A DNA stretch of 64,000 nucleotides, from the NCBI GenBank assembly GCA_024349245.1, contig JALDNG010002548.1, forward strand, positions 1-64,000, written 5' to 3'. Numbering within the stretch: position 1 is the first letter of the stretch; each line of letters starts with the position of its first letter. The translations under genes were made by a program, and so were the position numbers. This DNA is from Neodontobutis hainanensis (taxonomy: Eukaryota; Chordata; Actinopteri; Gobiiformes; Odontobutidae). The notes under the pieces were generated by a model. The model did no database searches. It saw only the letters and a program-made list of their open reading frames with translations, and was not told the origin of the DNA. Below are positions 49,278 to 61,891 of the stretch, piece after piece.

Positions 49278-50448
49278 ATGGCGATGCACACTGTCACGTT
49301 CGTTCTGGGTGTAGCCAGAAGGCTAACGGATGCTACAAATCCGGTCTTTACGAAAAGACCCAGCAACTGCCCCGCTGTAGCCGGAACCCGGGAGGTGTAC
49401 GGACGGGAGCTGGGCTCAAGTCTGAACCCTTCCCAGGATCCGCTTCATCAAGAGGAGCTGGGCTCTGCTCTTTTCTCTGTGAGATAATCTTACATGGCTA
49501 ACAAACCATTTTGTCTCTTCCCTTTAGACATCTGCTACAGTGGCTGATTTGGAGAGGACCCTCAACTTGCCCCCACCTGCCCGTGTCATAGTGCTTTGTA
49601 TGTATCTATTAAATCAAAACTCGTTATCTGAATTCATGTCTGAGGGATTCCTTCTTTGTTTTGTTTTTCCACAGTAATATGCTTAAATTCTGATGGTTGT
49701 CTCGTCTGATCTGAGGCTATAGTGTGTTTCTTTTTTTCCCTTTTATTTAAAAAAAAAAAAAAAAAAATTCTGTTGTGTTCCTTCTGTTCCTTCATTTCCT
49801 ATGTGCCCGGTGAGAAAGGCAACGGCAAATGTCCCAATGCATGCTTTATTACTATTTACACAAGTTTGATTTGCTTTTTAGAATGCCATTGCAAGAGTGC
49901 CCGCTGTGCCACCAGCTAAGCCAGCACCTGCGGGTGAGCCACCGAGCGCTAAACAAACAGAAGCGTAGGCTTCTCCTTGCCTTCTGCTCCGGCAAGGGTG
50001 AACATTCGGTGCAGGACCTGCTCCGTGCCCTCCTGTGACAGGTCCACGACACGGATAGACCGCCACGTGCCGCGGAGGACGCGGGCCCCACCACCTCCAG
50101 CTGGCCCGGGTCAGCGGCAGACTCCTGTCTGCACTCCGCTCCCCCGGACAAGTCCCTGAACCAGCCCCTCAGCCCCATTCAGCACAGGGAAGGATCATCC
50201 GCCACCGGACCGTCATTCGTCACCGCCCCTTCATCCGCCGCCGGAGCCTCATCTGGCCCAGCCGAACGCAAGGCAGATTTGAAAAAAATCCCAGGCCCAG
50301 GACTGAAGAAGATGGCCTTGCAAAGGGAAAAAAAAGCACTAGGGGGAGAATTCTTTACTTTTTTGCAGTTTTTTTTTTGTTTGTTCAGTTTCCCCGTGTT
50401 CTATAATTATAATGTTCATTGTGTTTGTGTTTGTTCCTTTAAAATAAA
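49278..50448 (+). pseudogene. C2H2-like multi-exon gene, probably broken
   Basis: Readable pieces: exon-like 49278-49478 (MAMHTVTFVLGVARRLTD to LGSALFS) ending at donor GTGAGA; exon-like 49528-49597 after acceptor cctttag, giving SATVADLERTLNLPPPARV, ending at donor GTATGT; and 49882 onward after ttttag, with MPLQECPLCHQLSQHLRVSH and, in another frame, NIRCRTCSVPSCD and TRIDRHV. The C-x2-C...H-x4-H-like and C-x4-C...H spacing suggests zinc-finger folds. The frame change in GKG/VNIR at about 49995 and the phase mismatch between the second and third exons suggest a pseudogene or a missing exon. An AATAAA follows. Function unknown. Confidence 0.4.
50443..50448 (+). promoter_or_regulatory. Polyadenylation signal AATAAA
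   Basis: AATAAA in tttaaaataaagttttcat, downstream of the C2H2-like exons on the same strand and after a GT-rich stretch. It fits the 3' end of that transcript. Confidence 0.4.
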
Positions 50449-50667
50449 GTTTTCATAAATGATTACAGTTGAGTGTGCTTACTAACTACAGTTTAAAAAA
50501 AAAATGTAATCAAATCTAGGGATCGTGGACAAGTGGAATTGGTGGCAAAGGATCAGGGGGACCTACTGAGTGCGTTAATATTTTTTTTAGAAACACTGGA
50601 AGTTTGAAAAATCATTAGCTACATTAGCATCAGGCTACTTGAGTCGGTTCCAGTCTGTCAGAAGCAG

Positions 50668-50960
50668 AGCCATATTCCCATATTACATATTGACATGATG
50701 TAGAGTTTCCAAGTTTCCAAGTGGCCAGTCTATTAGGAGACGAGCTCTTGCAGCTGCCCAGTACTTTGTGGAGCGGGTGGAAGGCAAAGTCCAGAAAAGT
50801 CCTGATTTTGGACAACATCATCCTCTCCGACACGACAGTCATGCCTCCCCTACGACATGTCCAGCCTTCTTGATGATCTTTTTGAGTCTTTTAGTGTCCC
50901 TCACGCACAGACCGCTGCCCCAGCAGACCACAGCCTACATGACGGCACTGGCCATAAGAC
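50668..50960 (-). mobile_element. L2-like LINE ORF2 fragment, second copy
   Basis: The same minus-strand motifs as at 47560-47835 (TVVSERMMLSKI, FHPLHKVLGS, RDTKRLKKIIKK) inside the second direct repeat. This copy lacks the L2-like 3' UTR, so it moved as part of the larger duplication and not by retrotransposition. Confidence 0.65.
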
Positions 50961-51250
50961 ATTGCTGTTAAAAAAGGGCGAAATCCTGACAGTAGCTACT
51001 GTTTCCTATTAAAAACAGTAACTTACTGAACTAGAAATGCATTCCGGGAAACATTAGGGGCTTCAGGACATTTTCTTAAAAAATACTGTAAAGTACTGTA
51101 AATTGTGTTGCATTCTGGGAGTGAAAATGAATTAACAGTTTATAGTCTATAGTAGTTTCAAAGAGGACACATGCAGAGAAGTCCTGGCGTCGTTTCCCCG
51201 TCTCAAGGAATACTACAGGCTACCTGAGTTGGTTCCAATCTGTCAAAACC
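50675..51250. repeat. ~575-bp direct repeat, copy 2
   Basis: Nearly identical to 47545-48118. A short extra ggctacttgagtcggttcca at 50634-50653 sits just left of this copy and matches its own right end (51226-51245), so the block is bordered by short direct repeats. Confidence 0.85.
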
Positions 51251-51613
51251 AGAATAAAACCAGTTCCATGTTAAGCGGCAAGGTTTAATTAAAATAAAAG
51301 AAAAGCTGTTTCAAAAGTGAGGTATTAATTATAAATTAAAATGCTAAGTGACTTTCTTCAAAAAGACAATCACTCACTGCCATCTAGTAGACAACAAAAA
51401 CCAAACTTCACCAGACATTAATCATCACTAGGGCTATAACTAATAATAATTAACAGCTGAGCTTATCTCCAGCTCTGTCACGTTGGCTTTGATCTGAAGT
51501 GGTCCCATTATTCTGCATCACGTTGAATGAATGATAAAGCACAGTAACTCCAGACAGATCTATTGAAGACTTGATAATTACAAGGGTATTAGTGAGTAGC
51601 CCAGGCTTTTTTT

Positions 51614-51663
51614 TATAGATATTTACGTATGTGGCCCTCGAGGAACAAGGTTTAGACACCCCT
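51614..51663 (-). mobile_element. hAT-type element end
   Basis: On the minus strand it reads gcaggggtgtctaaacc followed by cgagggccacatac, which matches the common CAGGGGTGTC...GGGCCACAT end of vertebrate hAT-related elements. No second end was found. Confidence 0.5.
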
Positions 51664-53811
51664 GCTATAGTATTAGAAAATACTACAGCACTTTAAAGGT
51701 GATGTACATGCAATGGGTTTGTGTACGTTGTTTTATTTACAGTTGTTTTATACTGTGTCTCTGCTACTCTCTGTGCCTTTTAATTGCCCTTTTAAGGATA
51801 AATATATTGAATATGGTAAAACACAGTCATACTAATCTTCATACATGCACTTTGTTTTTATGTCTAATTTCAAGGCTCTATTGATTATGATTTCATGTTA
51901 CCTAAACTTTCAAAAGTGGTTGAATCCACCCAAGCCATAAGTAGCCCCAGTTCTTCTTCTAAATGTACAAACCCAGACTGAAATGATCTGGATACTGCTC
52001 CTTTCAGTGGAGCCAAATGCCTACTGCTAATACTATTGTACCACCATTTTTATCTCTCTAAATATTTTTAATATGAACTGTAAGTGCTGATTTCACAGTA
52101 GACACACCAGGGTGACCTCTTAGCTGCTGACAGCCATGGTTGTGAATAAGTTTAAGAAAAAAATAAGAAACAATAGGAGTTTTTATAAGAACAAAAACTC
52201 AGAGGTAATTCAGAGATTTATTGCAGGTAGTTTCAAGTGTTCAAGTGAGATACAGACAGTAAATCAGGAGCTCAGTGAAGCCTGGCTCATTTCTTTAATG
52301 AACCAAAAAAAAAAGCATTTACAATTAACAGGTCTAATAATGACTAGAAGCCACATACACTGTGATCTGAGCAGGATTTTCTCATGTGAATAACTACAAA
52401 AACTCCATTAGATTTGATCAACTCTGACTATATAAGTTTGAAGAAAACCTATGGTGAGAAATAGTGAGGGAAAATAGCTTTTGAAATCAAGCTGAATCAC
52501 AATAAAAAACTAACTAACTTGTGTTTTTATGAAGCAGAATTTATACAAAGCACATGTGAGGAGATACATTGGTTCATACAGCTTTGCCACAGTCATATTT
52601 AAGTACTTTTTGCCGTTTCCGTTTCCAAGAGTTTGTGGAATCTTTATGTCTCTTTGTGTAAGAACAATGACTGTGTAAAACATGCAGAGTCTAATGAATC
52701 TTTGAATGTAGCAAAATAAAAAACCCTCTGTGAAATTGTTCAATAGCAGCTACTAGAGTCCTATTGTAAGATTTCATCTACAGTAGAGCAACCAGAGTAG
52801 AAGGATAAAGGCAGGTCACTAACAGGTTCATTAAGACGACATTAAAAGTCAATTCAAGCAGGTTTCAAAACCTAATGTTTTAGCTTCTTCTGTGGGATCC
52901 CTACAGACGAGCAGATCTGTGAAGACGTCCGCTCTGTGTCACTTCTTATGTTGACATCCTCAGTGAAAGTTCAGATGAGTGCAACAAAAACAAATGTATA
53001 TATATGTTTGTCACTGCTCGAGCTTTAGACTGTGATGTTACAAGTGAGAAACTGAGATTAGAACGTCTATCTGTCCAGTTTGTGTTCTGTTTAAAGCCAG
53101 TGTTCTTTGACAGATATGTTAGGATCAATTACACACAGTGTTTACATTCACAAGTAAAAAAATACACAGGTTTTATAGTGGAAAGAACATTTACAATGAC
53201 CCTTCTGCTGTTTTAAATGATTAAGCGTATCCGAGTTAGGAAGTCATTATACCAACTTCGATGTGTTCACGTGTTTTCAGTTCGGAAAGTCGGATTATTG
53301 AAAACCATAACAAGGAGAAGGACACTAAGACAAAAATGTGTCAATGGCTATCATATTATTACATTTTTCATTCATTCATTTTCCTCTGCTAAGTTAGGGA
53401 TAGCAGGTGACTGGAGCCTATCCCTAAATGACTGATATTGCTAAAATATCTTTCATTTGTTTTCTTTTGCCATGTTGATGATAAAAATAACATCAACACG
53501 GAATGCCGGGCAACTCCGGTTTCCGAGCTGTTGTTCTGACTTTAGCAGGTGTTCATGTGCATTTTTCAACTCAGAAAAACTTTTCCCCAAGTTCCCAAGG
53601 ACCATGTGAATGCACCATAAGTGAACTATTTCTGTAAAAATGTTATTCATAAAACATAAACTACAAACATTTGGCTTTAAATTGCTTATTAATAATATAT
53701 AATCATTTCAACCCCACAGAGAACAACTGATATACAAATAATTTTTTTAGTATTTTCAAACTGAATTTCTTTTTATGTCCTTTTGGCCTACTCACTCGCC
53801 ATCCCCCTGCA
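51664..53811. other. Unassigned AT-rich sequence
   Basis: Only short chance frames. The segment near 53355-53435 (ttcattcattcattttcc, ggagcctatccc) resembles a scrap of a dispersed fish repeat. Confidence 0.5.
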
Positions 53812-53872
53812 GTACATTTGCGGTCCACCAGGGGGCCTCATACTTCAGTTTGAGAACCACTGGCTTAATTCA
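53812..53872 (-). mobile_element. hAT-type element end fragment
   Basis: On the minus strand cagtggttctcaaactg then gaggccccctggtggacc, the usual CAGTGGTTCTCAAACT terminus of hAT-related elements. Only this end is visible. Confidence 0.55.
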
Positions 53873-54330
53873 ACAACTTTAGCTTCATATTAATATTTGA
53901 ATGCAATGACTTTATATATTATGTTCAAAGTTCTCTATTCTGCTTATGTATTGGTTAGAAATGTGCTTTTTTTTTTTTTATTTAATGTCCACCTCGGTTT
54001 TCTAATAGCACTGTCTCAATTCAAATTCTGTTCAAACGGCTCTTTGGGTATTTTAAATGAGCTATCCTTAGGCTAACGGATTTTCCTTTTTAGTGTCGTT
54101 TTGATTCTTCTTAGCCTAATGGTATTTTTGACCTTTAAAGACAGCAGTTTTTTTTTTCATTAAAGGCCCGTTGACAAAATGGCAGCCTCTGTATTGGAAA
54201 TCAGCTGGAGGCAGCCCTCACTTCTGCACTGGCTTCCTCACCAGCCTCTTGGTCCATTATTTTACTGTTGTCTATAGTGGCCTTAAAAAACTGGGAAAGA
54301 TTCATGCACAAAAAGAAAAAGAGAGCAACA

Positions 54331-55916
54331 AAAAAATAAATCAAACAAAAGGAATTCTCAGGATCATCCAGAATTTATTGAAATTGATGCTGTTTTTACA
54401 TAAACAACTGAGAAATGAATGCATACCAAAATTAAAAATGGTTTAAGAATTTATAATCAAACCCAGGATTTCAACAATAATGTATAAAGTAAAAGATTAT
54501 TGATTATGATATATTATTATCATTATTTGGATTACATAAATAATAAATAAATAGTATGACAGTGGTTTTTGAGCAAAGTAAAGGCAAGTGTTCTAACATT
54601 ACCTTGCCTCGCCTCACAACCTGAGACTGTTTCTGTCCAGTATTTAGTTTAATACTTACTGAAATTTATTATTTAGAGTTATAGATTTGCATTTTTTATA
54701 TGTTTCTTCGGTTTCAAGTGTTTAAAAGTAGGTGTTGATACCACTTCACAATAAGAGGTTTATAAATGTTTTATCAGAACGTTATAGAAGGTCTTTAATA
54801 AACTCTTATAACACATTAGATAAAGATAAATGGTGACCAGATGCTTGGCAAATAGTGAGCTTACATTTACCTTTACCTGTCACCCAGGTTTCTAGTCTGA
54901 GGGTCACTAATAAGAGGCTCTATGTTGTGAAGTGGTACTGATATTTATAGCTACTACTGTTTAAATTGATTTATTACTATTTAACATTTCTGTACAAGTC
55001 TCAATCCATCACTGTTCATTTTGTTCCCTGTCAAAATAAAAGCTGGTAATCCAGACACTCCCACATCTTCAGCTGCCTTTTCTCCAACACTAAAACTCTT
55101 ACAACTGAGTTTTTACTAGTTCATGCATGTCTCTAGAGATTAAAAAACAAAAAGGCCAAATTTGTCCTCTTAAATGAGAAGAGGATTATGTTTCATTGAC
55201 ATGCTTTACAAGAGCCACGGAAATCAGGTTATAACACAATAAAAACTATTCACAACTACCCACTTGTTCCAACTCAAAAGAATTAACCTTTATTACCTTA
55301 GAGTAATAAAGGTTAACCAGGTAAAACAATTAATAAAAAAGAAAAGGTCAAATAGATCAAAATGTTGTTTAAATGAATTAATGAAGAGTGAGACTGCGTT
55401 GAGGATTTTATTGTATTTTTCAATGATGAATGTAAGTGTTGGTGTCTTACCCGACGTGGGGACTAGTGCCGCTATCGATCTGTCCGTCCAGGATGACTTT
55501 GTCCTTCTCCAGCTCCACAATGATCTTATCGATGCGTCCGATCATTCGGTTCACTCTCTTCGACAGACGCTGACTCGCCTTGGATTCCTCCACTGCTTTC
55601 TCCTGACCAGACTTAGACAGCTCCTTCTTTATCTCCTCCAGGTCCTAAACGAACAAAAAGTCTTGATTGCCATTTCCATTATTCTCCAAAAGACATTGCA
55701 TATTTTCATCCGTGTTGCCTGCATTATAAGTCTATAGTTTAAATAGAGTGAAGATTTGCTCCATCAAAAATAACTTCTAGATTACAGATGGCCACTCAAC
55801 CAAAATCTGGGCAATTCAATGTTCAATTTTCTTTTTTATCCCTTTAAATCACACGTTTAAATAACCACCGAAGTAGTTCGAAGCTTTAAATTAAATAGTT
55901 TTTTCACTGCCTCCAT
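54331..55916. repeat. 1.59-kb duplicated block, copy 1
   Basis: This block recurs at 60130-61714 in the same orientation (offset 5,799 bp). By eye only one difference is found, a one-base indel in gttcgaagc against gttcaagc near 55880. It includes a LETM1 exon at 55451-55644 and its downstream intron. The 157-codon plus-strand frame inside both copies runs antisense to that exon and is not a gene. Confidence 0.95.
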
Positions 55917-58900
55917 TTACAGCAGTATATCATTTAGTATCTGTGGAGAGGTGCCCGTCTACTTCTCCAAACTGGTGTGCTGACTGTCCACTGTAGGGAA
56001 TAAATAATCTCTAAAGTATCCCATAGAACCACTATGTCAAAATAATAACCTAGTTAATTAGGCTTGTCTGCACAAACCTTTTTTTCATCCAAAACAAAAT
56101 ACTAGAAGCAATAAAGATTCCTAAATTAACCATTTTAGTGCATAATGCTAACTCTAAGCTAAATTTATTGTAACCTCATTGTATTCTTGGACGTCATCTT
56201 TCAGCTCCTCCAGTTCTTCTTTCTCGAGAGTCAACAAACGAACAAAAAGATATGAGTTACACTACTATACACTTCCCAACACTTTAAAAGTATGTGTACT
56301 TCTCAAGACCACATGCAAATAACACAACCCAACTACACAAAATGGAAGGAGAGGCTCGAGTGGACATTGGGATTCTGCTTTCAACTCAACGACACATCAC
56401 AATGTGTCTGTGGAGCCATGACGCCTGTATATTTGGGAAGGAAAAACTGAGTCAAAGACAAAGTCTGGAGGAAACCACAAGGAAAGGAAAGAGCCGTGGA
56501 AACATTATCGGCAGATAATCCAGTGTTTGTTTTATCTATTTCAAAACTAGAGCATGATGTTCGAAACAAACTTCTCAAAAGCATTATGCAAATAAATCCT
56601 TGTTTATTTTCTGTAGCATGTCTGATTTTTTCCTACTCTATTCTTTAAATTGGCTTGCCTGTTTTTCATCCAATATGAGAACACAGAGTGCTGAATTTGC
56701 AGCATTTTATGGCTCACTCGGTTTTCATAGAACAGCCACCTCATTACACCAATAAAACCTCTCATTTTAGACCATACCCTTTCATTTAGAGATCGATCTA
56801 ACTAAGCCTGGGTTACAGATGAAACGGCAGACTAAACAAATGTCTGGATTAAATGCAGGAGCCATTAAACCCACTTGCGTTCACAGAGAGACGGAGCAGA
56901 TACAGTGGGAGAGGGACACATGGTGCTCTGGAGGTATTATTGCTAACCTGGCAACGCTGGAAAGTGTGCCACTGTTCAAACTGCAGTGAAGGTGTTGTGT
57001 CATATACTGACCGCTCAGCCTTTGGTACACTTGTGTGGAATAAGTCATGAACGCACAGCCATTTCCATGTCTTTAGAGTCTTTATTGTTCACAGCCGACA
57101 CAAGACCCGAGTAGGCTATCCCCAAGCACTACTGATTTTTGTACAGAAAATGTAAGCCTTTTATACACTTTTGATCTGACAGTTTAGTAATAACTCTTTC
57201 TGTGATCTTTGATGAGCCTTTGAAGATTTTTATTAAACTCGGTGATGTCATTCTGTAAGGCCTTGGGACTTTCCCACCTGCTAGACCTCTCGTCTCTGAC
57301 CTTGACCATCAGGCTCCCATGTCTCTATCTTGGCCTTCAATGTGTGTGTGTGTGCTTTAAACTTATCATGCTTTAAACCATACTCTTCTGACATTAAGGT
57401 TTCTTTCTTTTACTTTAATATGTTTCTAAATGTATTAAAATAACATCCCTTACTTGATTATAATCCATGCATAACTATTAACCTTAAACTCATCATGCAT
57501 AAATGAATAACTAACTAAGCACACAGAAACAAGCACATAGCATAAAAAATATACCACAAAGGGAACATAGCAAGGAAAGCAACAGATGGAAGAAATGAAT
57601 GTCTTGTGTATTTTCTGTGCTGTTAAAGAGGTTGTGATTAGAAGCATTGATTTAAAAAATAACTAGTTAAAAGAACAAGAAGAAAATAGGCAATAATGGG
57701 CAAACATAAAAATCCTAAATCTTATTAAGGCAGAACACAGTTGATCAATCAAAGAGAGTGGTCAGGGCAAGTTTTAAGAAGGAGGACCTTAAAGACACAG
57801 ATTTAAATAAAATAAAGCTAATCTATTTGATCATACCTGCAATTAAACAGTATAACCTGTAAGAAAGCCGGATATACACTTAATCTATCATGTTCTGACA
57901 TTGAAAAAAGATCGCCATAATGAAACAAACTTGATTAAACTAAAGACGGCTTGTTTGAGTCTGTAGTGTATACCTTCAGTCCTTCTAAAACAGGAGCCGT
58001 GTCCCTCAGAGTCTCTGAATGAGCAGAAACATCAGCTTTAGAATTGAGCCGCACTGCATCGAGCTCCGGTTCAATCTACAAATCAGAGACAACAAACACG
58101 GAAAATAATTACACCTCATTATGAAGAGTTTAAGAAGTTAGGATTCTTAAATCTCATTATTTCTGTTTCTTAACAGAAGCCCCAAATCTGACAGAATAGC
58201 CTTATCATTTAAAAAGAATAAATAAAGCTGCCAGAATGTAATGGTACTAAAACCTTTTACTGTAATGTCATTAGTGAGGTCAAAACCAATTATTCAACCC
58301 TTTTATTCCCTGAAAACGTGGCTACTCTTTCCTTTGGCTGCTTTCTCTGCTGCGTCGGCGAGCCTCTCCATCTCCTGCTCTTTATTGTCCTGTTGGATGG
58401 CTGCCTCCTCCTTCAGTGTCGTCTCCACTTTGGTTTTATTGTCCACTTTAGAAAGCGCCATCTCTGCCACCATTAACTGGGCCTCCTTTGTCTGGAAAAT
58501 ACAGTCTTCTTTCAAAAAAACGACTCGTACTAGTTTTATTGTGTGTTCATGAAAAGCTTGTGCAAATTGTGTTTTTTTATTATACAGGTGTGTTATTCAC
58601 TCTGTAAACCATTGTTGCACCTGACAGAATTTTTTTCCCGACAAAACAGTGTTCACATCTGAGTATTTTACAGACCACAGTCTCCGGCAGTGTCTGAAGG
58701 GTGGTCTTGAGTTGGTCGGCAGTGGACAGTGTGTCTGGGAGATTCATGGCTCGAGACAACAGCAACAGAGAAGTGGGAATCTGCTGGTTCAGGTGCAGTT
58801 CCAGCCACTACAAAAGGTAAAAACAGTGACAAATAAATCTTACACCTCACATTCTTAATGATACAAAGTACTCAAAAACAATAAAGTGTATGTATGGAGG

Positions 58901-59283
58901 CCTATGGTAACATGTTTTGAAGAGAACTGCCTGTAACAGGTTTACAAATGTGTTACCTGGCTGAGTTGCTCTCTCAGTCGCTCCTCGGTGACTCCCAGAG
59001 ACCTCATGCCTCGGACACGACACGCTACCTGCACCTCGTTCACGTTCAGACTCAAACCACCTTCATCTGCAATCAGCTGAGAGCAGAAAGAACAGAAGAG
59101 ATAACACTCAATAGATTTGACAAAAGAGCAAGAACTGCATTTCCCAGACAGAGACAGAAAAGGAAACGCCACCTTATCATCGACACGTATGGCCCTGAGC
59201 TTCATGATGAGCTGAAATCGGAGGAAGTTGTTGGTGCCCATGGACTATAGCTCCAGCAGACGACAAAGCGCCACCAGCTGAGG
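55451..59283 (-). pseudogene. letm1: LETM1 partial copy with in-frame stop
   Basis: Minus-strand exons match LETM1, the mitochondrial inner-membrane cation/proton exchange protein, in order: 59283-59173 (PQLVALCRLLEL, stop, SMGTNNFLRFQLIMKLRA); 59076-58957 (LIADEGG, ACRVRGMRSLGVTEERL); 58807-58676 (WLELHLNQQIPTSLLLLSRA, ADQLKTTLQTLPE); 58491-~58326 (VDNKTKVETTLKEEAAIQQ); 58075-57974 (LRDTAPVLEGLK); 56241-56175 (LEKEELEELKDDVQEYNE); 55644-55451 (DLEEIKKELSKSGQEK, RLSKRVNRMIGRIDKI). Most borders have AG and GT. TAG at 59245-59247 replaces the usual Gln. The sixth exon lacks its conserved first half (EEITKEEID part). Upstream membrane-domain exons and downstream EF-hand exons are not seen. It is probably a decayed segmental copy, not a retrocopy, since introns remain. 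Confidence 0.9.
56242..57967. other. Long intron-like stretch of the LETM1 copy
   Basis: Between the visible parts of two LETM1 exons. The missing half of the sixth exon is not found on either strand. A short (TG)n run lies near 57340-57356. No other gene is supported. Confidence 0.5.
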
Positions 59284-60129
59284 CTTTTATGATTATTATA
59301 TTTACCTTTCTCTATGGATTAGATGCTCTGTGTCCCTAATAAAGTTTTAATTGAATTAAAACAAGTTTCTCAAATGTGATCCAAAGTTAAATTGAACATA
59401 AATAACACAATGAGAACTGGACACAGAAGGTAAACTTCTCAGTGTCTTTCTGGACAATAAGTTATTTGTTGTAAAGAATATAGGCAGATCTTCAGCTTTA
59501 CTAAGAAGGTGCAGTCAATACCTGCCAACTGACTTGACTAAACTTGAATTAGCAACTTTATTATTTTCAATCTGGAAAATATAAAAACATAAAAAATCCA
59601 CTGTTTTTGTTCAGTCAATATAAGAACAACTTAGATTCCCATGGATATGCTACTAGACATGCCTCTAGAGGACTTGTTTTGATTCCTAGGGGAAAACACA
59701 CATTTTTCAAATGCAAGACAGGGAGGATCCAGACGAGGAGCAGGACAGTCTGACAGAACTGTTGAACTCCACTAAGTCTGTGCTGTTGTCTCTTACTCTG
59801 ACATTAGACACTGGCTCTGAGGGAAACAAAATAAGTTGTATACTCAGTAAGTGTTCTGCAGAGCAACAAAAACTTCAACTGCTAAAAGTTTTAACATATC
59901 ACAGATCAGTGGAGCTGATCTGTGCAAACACCTTAATTTTATTTGTAAAGAATGCACAATTTTATAGTTATTAAAAACACATATTAAATTTGAGACAATC
60001 TTAAAAAGTCAAATAGACTCCAATAATGTTTTTTAAACAATTAGAAGTTTAACTATAAAATATATATTTTAATTGAACGTCAATGCATAAATTCACACTG
60101 TGCAAGTATTATTAAACCAAATAAACAAC
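59284..60129. other. Unassigned sequence upstream of the LETM1 copy
   Basis: No LETM1 exon upstream of PQLVALC. Immediately before CCT-CAG the frame reads AAG then TAA, with no good pyrimidine tract, so LETM1 homology may end at a breakpoint here. An 87-codon frame at 59711-59974 is unrecognised and not called. Confidence 0.5.
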
Positions 60130-61714
60130 AAAAAATAAATCAAACAAAAGGAATTCTCAGGATCATCCAGAATTTATTGAAATTGATGCTGTTTTTACAT
60201 AAACAACTGAGAAATGAATGCATACCAAAATTAAAAATGGTTTAAGAATTTATAATCAAACCCAGGATTTCAACAATAATGTATAAAGTAAAAGATTATT
60301 GATTATGATATATTATTATCATTATTTGGATTACATAAATAATAAATAAATAGTATGACAGTGGTTTTTGAGCAAAGTAAAGGCAAGTGTTCTAACATTA
60401 CCTTGCCTCGCCTCACAACCTGAGACTGTTTCTGTCCAGTATTTAGTTTAATACTTACTGAAATTTATTATTTAGAGTTATAGATTTGCATTTTTTATAT
60501 GTTTCTTCGGTTTCAAGTGTTTAAAAGTAGGTGTTGATACCACTTCACAATAAGAGGTTTATAAATGTTTTATCAGAACGTTATAGAAGGTCTTTAATAA
60601 ACTCTTATAACACATTAGATAAAGATAAATGGTGACCAGATGCTTGGCAAATAGTGAGCTTACATTTACCTTTACCTGTCACCCAGGTTTCTAGTCTGAG
60701 GGTCACTAATAAGAGGCTCTATGTTGTGAAGTGGTACTGATATTTATAGCTACTACTGTTTAAATTGATTTATTACTATTTAACATTTCTGTACAAGTCT
60801 CAATCCATCACTGTTCATTTTGTTCCCTGTCAAAATAAAAGCTGGTAATCCAGACACTCCCACATCTTCAGCTGCCTTTTCTCCAACACTAAAACTCTTA
60901 CAACTGAGTTTTTACTAGTTCATGCATGTCTCTAGAGATTAAAAAACAAAAAGGCCAAATTTGTCCTCTTAAATGAGAAGAGGATTATGTTTCATTGACA
61001 TGCTTTACAAGAGCCACGGAAATCAGGTTATAACACAATAAAAACTATTCACAACTACCCACTTGTTCCAACTCAAAAGAATTAACCTTTATTACCTTAG
61101 AGTAATAAAGGTTAACCAGGTAAAACAATTAATAAAAAAGAAAAGGTCAAATAGATCAAAATGTTGTTTAAATGAATTAATGAAGAGTGAGACTGCGTTG
61201 AGGATTTTATTGTATTTTTCAATGATGAATGTAAGTGTTGGTGTCTTACCCGACGTGGGGACTAGTGCCGCTATCGATCTGTCCGTCCAGGATGACTTTG
61301 TCCTTCTCCAGCTCCACAATGATCTTATCGATGCGTCCGATCATTCGGTTCACTCTCTTCGACAGACGCTGACTCGCCTTGGATTCCTCCACTGCTTTCT
61401 CCTGACCAGACTTAGACAGCTCCTTCTTTATCTCCTCCAGGTCCTAAACGAACAAAAAGTCTTGATTGCCATTTCCATTATTCTCCAAAAGACATTGCAT
61501 ATTTTCATCCGTGTTGCCTGCATTATAAGTCTATAGTTTAAATAGAGTGAAGATTTGCTCCATCAAAAATAACTTCTAGATTACAGATGGCCACTCAACC
61601 AAAATCTGGGCAATTCAATGTTCAATTTTCTTTTTTATCCCTTTAAATCACACGTTTAAATAACCACCGAAGTAGTTCAAGCTTTAAATTAAATAGTTTT
61701 TTCACTGCCTCCAT
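60130..61714. repeat. 1.59-kb duplicated block, copy 2
   Basis: Near-perfect second copy of 54331-55916. It starts at a poly(A)-like aacaaaaaataaatc and ends at cctccat, where the two copies diverge (tttacagc against cttcacca). Confidence 0.95.
61250..61443 (-). pseudogene. letm1: Isolated second copy of a LETM1 exon
   Basis: The same 194-bp exon as 55451-55644 (DLEEIKKELSKSGQEK through GTSPHVG) with its gtttag acceptor and GTAAGA donor. In transcription order it lies before, not after, the other LETM1 exons, so it cannot belong to the same normal transcript. It reflects the block duplication or an assembly problem. Confidence 0.85.
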
Positions 61715-61891
61715 CTTCACCAGAGAGTGGACAAAGAATGGTTTAAATCTAAAACCTTCTGAAAATATAGTGTTTTATGAACAGAACCAAGTGGTGTCTT
61801 TTAAAAACAGAAAACAGAAAAGACACAGGGTGTTATTGGAATTTATTATATCCTTATATTTATTCAGAGAGACACGGAGACAGATTTATAA

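Noticed and set aside
55264..55737. 157-codon plus-strand frame, also at 61063-61536
   Set aside because: It is antisense to a clear LETM1 exon with proper splice sites; it appears twice only because the block is duplicated.
57060..57360. Possible LTR-like segment near tttattgttcacagccgac
   Set aside because: No matching second copy, primer site or coding region in the window.
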